Source: Triglochin maritima
Taxonomy: Eukaryota > Streptophyta > Magnoliopsida > Alismatales > Juncaginaceae
DNA: 64,000 bases
Direction: 5' to 3'
NCBI GenBank assembly: GCA_963682175.1
Contig: OY821786.1
Coordinates: 32,171,501-32,235,500, forward strand
Position 1 is the first letter of the stretch. Every line of letters begins with the position of its first letter. The notes beneath the pieces were generated by a model. It searched no databases. It was not told where the DNA came from and was given only the letters and a program-made list of their open reading frames with translations. Below, piece by piece: positions 57,593-64,000 of this stretch. The translations under genes and the position numbers were made by a program.

Positions 57593-57730
57593 ATGAAGAT
57601 ATGTCCAAGTTTGGATCAATTATTTTGTAAGGTTCAGAAAGTGGATAATGACTTAATCAACCACATCCACTCATCAACCTATTCAAATTCTAAGTCCTCA
57701 CTCCTCACTCCTCGCCGTTCACACGTCTCC

Positions 57731-60217
57731 ATGGAAGCCTCGGGGATCATTCCGGCCACCACCATAGGCACCGGGAGCGTTTCCATTCCCCTCCTCGGAT
57801 TGGGAACGGCATCGTTCCCCTTCGAGTCGAACGTCGACACGGTCAAATCTCCTATACTTTCCTCCATTCGTCTCGGTTACCGCCACTTTGACACCGCCGC
57901 GGTGTACCAGACGGAGGTCCCCCTTGGCCAGGCCGTCGCGGAGGCCCTCCGTGACTGCCTCATCGGGTCAAGGGAGGAGTTGTTCGTAACTTCGAAGTTG
58001 TGGTGCTCCGATGCCCACCCTGAGCTTGTCTTGCCTGCGCTTCGTAACACTCTCAAGTTAGTATATACGTAAAGAACACATCAATTTAACTTCGTTATCT
58101 TAAAATTCAATCTTCAAATGGAAACTCTATGGCTCGTCTTATTGATACTTGTTAATGATTATAAAGTTTGCGAGTCATTTTATATATGATCAAGAGATTT
58201 AGTTTCATGATAAATATAGTGCGTCAATTTTACCAATCACTTGATTTTAGTCAATAAAGACTAAAATTTTACAAATTTCGACTGTGTATAAATAACTTAA
58301 GTTATAGATTCAAGATCTACAATTTGAAATTTCAATTCGGAGTTTGAATATAGTGATTCCATGGGTAATGGAGGTTCATATTTTATATGTGAGTTTTACG
58401 ACGAACTGTGACCGTCTTATATACCTTAAGATCAATCAAAAACTTCGTACACTTTTTGTTTAGTACATACAAGTTGTGTGTTGATTCATGACCTTATATT
58501 GTTTTCATCAGGAATCTTCAAATGGAGTATCTTGATTTGTATCTCATTCATTGGCCTGTGAGTTACACGCCAGGGAAGATTGAGTTACCCTTGAACAAGG
58601 TATATGAGCTTATTTTGTGTTAATAATATTATGTTCGAAATCAACTTTGTATTTGTATTCATTTTCATTAGTAAAGACCTTGCCGAACGTCGATCATTTC
58701 CATGGTTAATCGTGTCATTTACGACTGAATCACGTTAAAGCCTTGTTTTCCTGTGATTTATGTCTTTTTGTTGTTTAATGACTGTTAGATACACTTGATA
58801 ATTTACACGAGTTACTTCTATTTTAGGATGAAATCGAACCTATTGACATTAGAGGAGTATGGAAAGCAATGGAAGACTGTCAAAAGTTAGGGCTCACGAA
58901 GGCTATAGGGGTCTGCAACTTCTCTTGTAAGAAGTTGGAGGATTTAATTTCATTTGCAGAGATTCCTCCGGCTGTTGTCCAGGTAAGTATTTAATTAGTT
59001 TGAGGTATAATTTGACTAAATTCACAGATTATTTCTTACGAAATCAAATTCTGTGTCTTTACATGTCAACATGCCTGTACCTTGTAATTAAGAAGATATC
59101 AATTAATTGCCCCAAATTTGTGGCTAAATAGGCGTGGGAAGTAGTTGTTTTGTTGTAGTTATTTTTTATTAGTTATAATGTTCACATGAGAAAATTAAAG
59201 TTTGCATGAGAAGTAGAGATCTAATGAGGTCTTGTGGTTCACTTGAGAATGACTTGATTGCGCTTCATGAATTTCTTCGTCTAATTTAAGATTTTAAATT
59301 GTGAATTTCTAAAAAATCTCAAACGACTATGAGTAGAAAATCTGCTAACCACGATCACTAGTTAGTGGTTACAGTTAGTTTGCGTTCCAAACCGAACGAA
59401 TAACAAAATCCGATGTCACAACTTAATTTGGTGATACTCTTAAATCGGTGCAATATATACCAGTTTTTCAATCCAACTTCATAGTAATTTGTCACTCCGA
59501 AAATCTACGTAGGTGGAAATGAATCCTCTCTGGAGACAAGACAAATTGAGGCAGTTTTGTTCATCAAAAGGCATCCATATGACTGCTTACTCTCCTTTGG
59601 GAGCAAAAGGGACTCCATGGGGATCACCTCAAGTCATGGACAATGATGTTTTGAAACTAATAGCCAAGACAAGAGAAAAAACAATTGCTCAGGTACTCTC
59701 TTCTTCTTTTCTTTTTAATTTCAAGGAGTCTATGACTCCATATATCCATTCCTAAGCAAGGGACCGAACCCGGTTACAAAAGAAATGAAAAATGATAACT
59801 CAAACATACAAAATTACAAATACATATAAGCTTAGGATGAGCTAAGCGGCCGACAAGGTAGCGACAAACGTTTTGTCTACAGCATCTTCAACTAGTTGCA
59901 AGAGTACCTTACTTTGAGTCACTCTTTCCCCCTCCATTAAATTTAATTTGTAGTTTTCCACGAGTGTTCCGAATATTGTTGATTATTTGTAGGTGTGCCT
60001 AAGATGGGTTTTTGAACAAGGAGTCTCAGTGATAGTGAAGAGCTTCAATGAGAAGAGGATGGAGGAGAACCTTGAGGTTATTGGTTGGGAACTCAATGAA
60101 GAAGATCTTAGTAAGATCAATGACATTCCTCAAGCTAGAGCAACTACAGGGCATGAATTTGTCTCTGACAGTGGGCCCTTTAAATCCATAGACGATCTAT
60201 GGGATGGTGAAGTATGA
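57731..60217 (+). CDS. NADPH-dependent aldo-keto reductase (AKR4 type)
   Basis: AKR4 enzymes reduce aldehydes or ketones with NADPH in the cytosol. Plant members include chalcone, codeinone, methylecgonone and galacturonate reductases; the substrate cannot be told here. Exons are 57731-58056, 58512-58599, 58827-58982, 59513-59692 and 59993-60217 (325 codons with TGA), all with GT...AG introns and consistent phases. The tetrad is complete: Asp54 and Tyr59 in [13 protein letters not shown], Lys89 in FVTSKLW and His122 in [15 protein letters not shown] and [15 protein letters not shown] are family motifs, and [16 protein letters not shown] is the NADP-binding segment (Lys-Ser and Arg). Length and exon pattern suit the family. 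I start at ATG 57731 because MEASG matches family N-termini in length; an in-frame ATG at 57593 would add 46 residues. Confidence 0.93.
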
Positions 60218-60500
60218 TTGGCAAACTTTACATTGATTTGGATGTTCTTCCTACTCGAGAGGATAATTAGCTACTCTAGACACAACCAAAATGGTGATGT
60301 TGTTTTGTAAGGTGCAGAAACAGTTAAGTTTTAGATTGTTAATTTTTTGAATTTCTTAAATTTCTTTATTATTTAAAGTGATGAATGTAACTCAGATGCC
60401 GTAAAAGAGGAGAGAGAAAATCATAATTACTTTGCAGCTACTAGAATTTGAATCCCTAGACAAGGAAGAACCACTTCTTCGACTCTCTCTAATTTGAAGT
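60218..60500. other. Aldo-keto reductase 3' flank
   Basis: AT-rich 3' UTR and spacer. TTTATTATTTAAAG near 60365 could be part of a polyadenylation region. Confidence 0.4.
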
Positions 60501-60539
60501 AGTTCCGATCCGACGTAGACACACAGTTCACGGTATGGT

Positions 60540-63300
60540 ATTACCAAATAACAAATTTCTATTTGTTATATAACTCTTTTATTAAAATGTGTTGTAATAT
60601 GCATTGTATTTACATCATTATTTAGTGTAGGCTGTGTAACTTCCACACCTGTATGTGTATATATATGAGGTTGTGCTATGTATTGATATATGGCAATCAA
60701 AAGTCTTCATTATTCTCCCCCAAATCTCCATGTATTTTTCATTTCACAACACGTTGCCAGCACGATTAGTCTCTAGCACGTCTAAAAGAAACAAAACATG
60801 GTTAGTATCTTTATACAAATCGTAATACATCCATGTTAAATAAAATTACATTTGTAGTTTGGTTCATACATGTGATTATTACTTGTAAGTTTATGGTTAA
60901 GAGAAGAAACAAAATTACTTGAGTATCCATATTTGATTGCCACAAAATAAAATTTTCTTTAATATTTTGAAGTATCACATTCGCAAGTATTACGAATATT
61001 CATCTTGATGAACACGTGTTGTTCCTTGTTTGATTAAGGTAGTCTACAACATAATGTTGTATTTATCTTGAGGTAGTCTATTACAATTTATAATATCATT
61101 AATCTAGTTACTTGTTGAATATACTCATACTATATTCTTGAATGCGATGATATATGTCTAGAAATTATTGTTGAAAAATTGGTTTGAAATATCATGTTCT
61201 GCTTGTTTATATATATATTCTTAGATGATGGACTATTAACTTTTGTTTTATATGATAGTAAAATTTAAATCATATGTTTGGAAGATCACTAGACGACTTG
61301 ACATTTCAATGATAATGACATAATTTATTTGTGCATATGTCATATCTAATGCATGTTGTTTTGTTAGAAACTATAAGTGTATCTTTCTATCTGATTTATT
61401 TTGTGTAATATTTTACATGATATCGATCATCTTGATTGTTGACAAAAGTTAAATATATGGCTTTTGATAAAATAGACATGAATTTTACTTGTCATGTTTT
61501 GGATATTGAAATCCAACTTGATGCTTTGGAAATATATATGAGAAAGAAAAAAGAAATAGGCATCAAATCAAGATAAGTTGAAAGTTGCATTTTTGCTTCG
61601 CAATCATAAAATGACTTCGGAAATATCATGATCTAGTCTCGTGCTCGAGTATGGCTGAGTTGAATATCGAGTTATCGATGAAAAATGACGGAATTCGTCT
61701 AATTGATTTGCTCCATTCCCATAAGTAATATGTATGAGCGCGTGAAAAGTCTAGTATAATCATTTTACGACCATGATTGTGGATATGAATGTGAATGAGA
61801 TAAATGACAAAGTAATTGATGTCCTTTTGGTATATCAATTTGACAATCAAAATGAGTTGTCAAAGTAACTCTCCACGAAATAAATACATTCTAGTTATGT
61901 GTATTTTATTTGATATTTTATATAAGAAATATACACTTTGTTTAGTAGATATACATGACCATATGCTCGCATATCAATATGACAAATGGGTATTATATAT
62001 CATGATACAATTATTTTGTTTAATATTCTTGAGGTTCATTCGATTATCATATTTTTATAATTATTATCTTTAAGCTTTTGATTTAATTGATATATCCGTT
62101 GAAACTATATATATTTTATATTAGTTAGTGCTCTCGTTAGTCCAATATATTTTCATACTTGTGATTTTTATTCACTTACAATGAGATTCTTCTAGATATT
62201 AATAATACACATGCATATGTTGCTAGGATATTGATATTCAACATTTTTATGTTTGTTATGACTATTTATGCATATCGATATTCAACATATGACTATACTA
62301 TATCTTTTAATGTTCAACACCAAAAATATTATTTGCATTTATCGTCTTAAAATGGCAAAATATACATGCCTATAGTAATATGTTGATATGCACAATTTCT
62401 ATCTAAAAGACTTATACCAATTACGTTCAAATTAATTGACCTTGTATGATTTAATGCATGGTTCTTATTTTGATTATTTTTTGTCATTGGAAGAACCTTA
62501 CCATTTATTTTGATTAATTTGTTTTGCTTGAAAATAAGAGTATGGATATTATCCAATCTTATATCGGATTTAAAAGCAAGAAAGATAATTTATGCATCAT
62601 GTATAGTGTTGGCATTTACACTATATTAAGAGATAAGTATTTCTCTAATTTGATAATGAGAAAAGTCAAAACCACTATTGTACATGGTCGTACGAGATCA
62701 GTAGAAAGCTTCGGAATAGTCATATCTACTGTTACATGAGGAATTATCTTGACTTTAAATGATGCATTTTATTTATTAGGTCTCAAGGAACTTATTGATT
62801 TTCACATCGTCAGAGTGACTTGTATTGAGACTACATTTGAAGTAAAGAAAAATATTTTTATAATTACTACAATCATGTCAGACAGGAAAAATGCTATTGA
62901 GAAAATAACCTGACTTTTGAACGGTGTGTCATTGCACACGTAGTGGCTTGGTCAAAAGACTTGCACTGATGAATCAAATGAATATTAATTCTAATGGTAT
63001 AACCTATTGGGTCAATGATGATTAGATACGATGACAAATGTTGTTGAAATTTCATATGACCATCTTCTAAAGAATGAGAATATTCTTCAACTAAGTGGGT
63101 ATCCACGAGCTCTATCTTTCAATGGTATGTGATAACACTAGCGATTGAAAGTCATAAGCATAAGTTATTGCAAAATCACAATATATTCCCTCGTATTTTG
63201 GATCATGTGCTTGAAGTACACGTTACAAAGCATCGTGAAAGAAAAGAACATACGTGATGAGAAAATAATTTGTGCAAATATGAAGTAATATGATACATTC
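60540..63300 (+). pseudogene. Ty1-copia relic (leader, gag, protease, pre-integrase)
   Basis: At 60745-60780 TTTCATTTCACAACACGTTG and CCAGCACG look like an LTR end and leader. From about 61480 a decayed gag reads HVLDIEIQLDALEIY in the place of the copia gag (DUF4219/UBN2-type) LDAEIHLDA motif. From about 62600 GIYTILRDKYFSNL corresponds to THTILRDKxYF near the copia protease. LNDAFYLLGLKELIDFHIV and KNIFIITTIMSDRKNAIEKI follow as the segment before the GAG-pre-integrase domain, and YDHLLKNENILQL (about 63055) as its end. Stops and shifts are frequent. RT and the 3' end are missing. Confidence 0.6.
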
Positions 63301-63371
63301 CCTCGTATGTTGGAAGTCATAATGCAGATTATAATGTATATAAGGAATGACCCACCAATGTATTAAAAAAT

Positions 63372-63805
63372 GGTTAATTACAGTTTGCCCCCTGAATTAT
63401 GTCTTGGTATCACTTTGCACCCCTGAACTTTCAAAGTTAACAATTACCTCCCCGGAACTTTCATTTTGTAACACTTTGCCCCCCTGAACTTCAAAAATTC
63501 ATTATTTTACACACACTCGACGTTTTTTTCCCAATTTTTTTGAGTGTCAATCTGACCCAAATTCCAACCATATCCAACATCCGTTTCGATCCAAACTGTC
63601 ACGTAAATATAGGTTTAGGAGTGTATTAGGGATACAACAAAGGGGGGGGGGGACATCGAGTGTGTGTAAAATAATGAATGTTTGAAGTTCAGGTGAGCAA
63701 AGTGTTACAAAATGAAAGTTCAGGGGAGGTAACTGTTAACTTTGAAAGTTCAAGGGTGCAAAGTGATACCAAAACATAGTTCATGGGGGCAAACTGTAAT
63801 TAACC
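63372..63805. mobile_element. Fold-back MITE, 434 bp
   Basis: Arms of about 155 bp (63372-63527 and 63653-63805) are close inverted copies. They share GGTTAATTACAGTTTGCCCC, CTTTGCACCC, AACTTTCAAAGTTAAC and ACACACTCGA. The centre is about 125 bp and holds a run of 11 G (63642-63652). The flanks TAAAAAAT and TAAAAAAA may be a target duplication, but they are low-complexity. MULE-type MITEs of this form, with GTTTGCCCCC ends, are common in plants. Confidence 0.8.
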
Positions 63806-63964
63806 TAAAAAAACTCCATTTTTTCATTCTCACGGTATTATACAAAATTGAACTCTTTTCCTTTTCCTCCATTCTTTCGTTTCGATCCTCTCGATCTCCT
63901 TCTTCCTCCGATCATCTTCCACATCCGTTCCATCCGATTGAATCCATAGCCATGGATTTATACA
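63806..63964 (+). repeat. 3' part of a copia-type LTR
   Basis: C/T-rich DNA ending GATTTATACA directly before a tRNA-iMet-type primer-binding site. The left part of the LTR is not distinguishable; it may start within or before the MITE, which could have inserted in it. Confidence 0.45.
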
Positions 63965-63976
63965 TGGTACCAGAGC
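63965..63976 (+). promoter_or_regulatory. Copia primer-binding site (iMet type)
   Basis: TGGTACCAGAGC is one base off TGGTATCAGAGC, the initiator-Met tRNA primer site of Ty1-copia elements. The element would continue beyond the end of the window. Confidence 0.7.
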
Positions 63977-64000
63977 CTTGATCCAATCGAGCTTCCGCAC

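Overview
This is nuclear DNA from a flowering plant, most likely a eudicot; I cannot name the species. The evidence is two intron-containing plant genes in a sea of plant transposable elements: Mutator-like (MULE), hAT and CACTA DNA elements, Ty3-gypsy chromovirus and Athila-like elements, and Ty1-copia elements with iMet- or Asp-type primer-binding sites. No bacterial, organellar, CRISPR or tRNA feature was found.

Only two genes look intact. (i) A 60S ribosomal protein L4 (uL4) gene on the minus strand, exons 51223-50099 and 48793-48680, 412 codons including the stop, with a TATA box, a telo-box and TGGGCT (site II-like) motifs at its 5' end. (ii) A five-exon aldo-keto reductase of the plant AKR4 type on the plus strand, 57731-60217, 324 aa, with the complete Asp-Tyr-Lys-His tetrad.

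The rest can be read as layers of insertion. At 0.7-7.4 kb there is a hAT-type MITE, then an old MULE (about 1220-7423) carrying the first exon of a DUF1985-type gene and split by a second MULE (2186-7337). That second MULE has about 250-bp TIRs, arrays of short palindromes, a decayed mudrA-like transposase and an ORF resembling plant-mobile-domain (PMD) proteins. A 1.3-kb non-autonomous MULE-type element lies at 8916-10217. From 11.1 to 22.4 kb one old Ty3-gypsy pol gene can be followed as protease, reverse transcriptase, RNase H and integrase pieces, separated by copia LTRs and a hAT MITE. A CACTA element (25711-26828) and another hAT MITE (27848-28382) follow.

From 28818 to 44206 lies a large MULE with matching TIRs and an exact 8-bp target duplication. 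It carries a transposase C-terminus and a PMD-like pseudogene on the plus strand and a DUF1985-type pseudogene on the minus strand. Inside it are a solo LTR (30907-32310) and a complete-looking but pol-less Athila-like retrotransposon (32318-40929, TSD CTTGA). Downstream of RPL4, a 3.6-kb solo LTR (52022-55629, TSD CCTAG) splits another MULE transposase relic (51785-56300). The window ends with a copia gag-protease relic, an inverted-repeat MITE and the LTR/PBS junction of another copia element.

None of the TE coding regions looks functional. The most interesting points are the repeated pairing of MULE transposase with PMD-like and DUF1985-type genes, the palindrome-rich TE ends, and the clean nested-insertion record. 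Boundaries were found by eye from inverted repeats and target duplications, with no alignments run.
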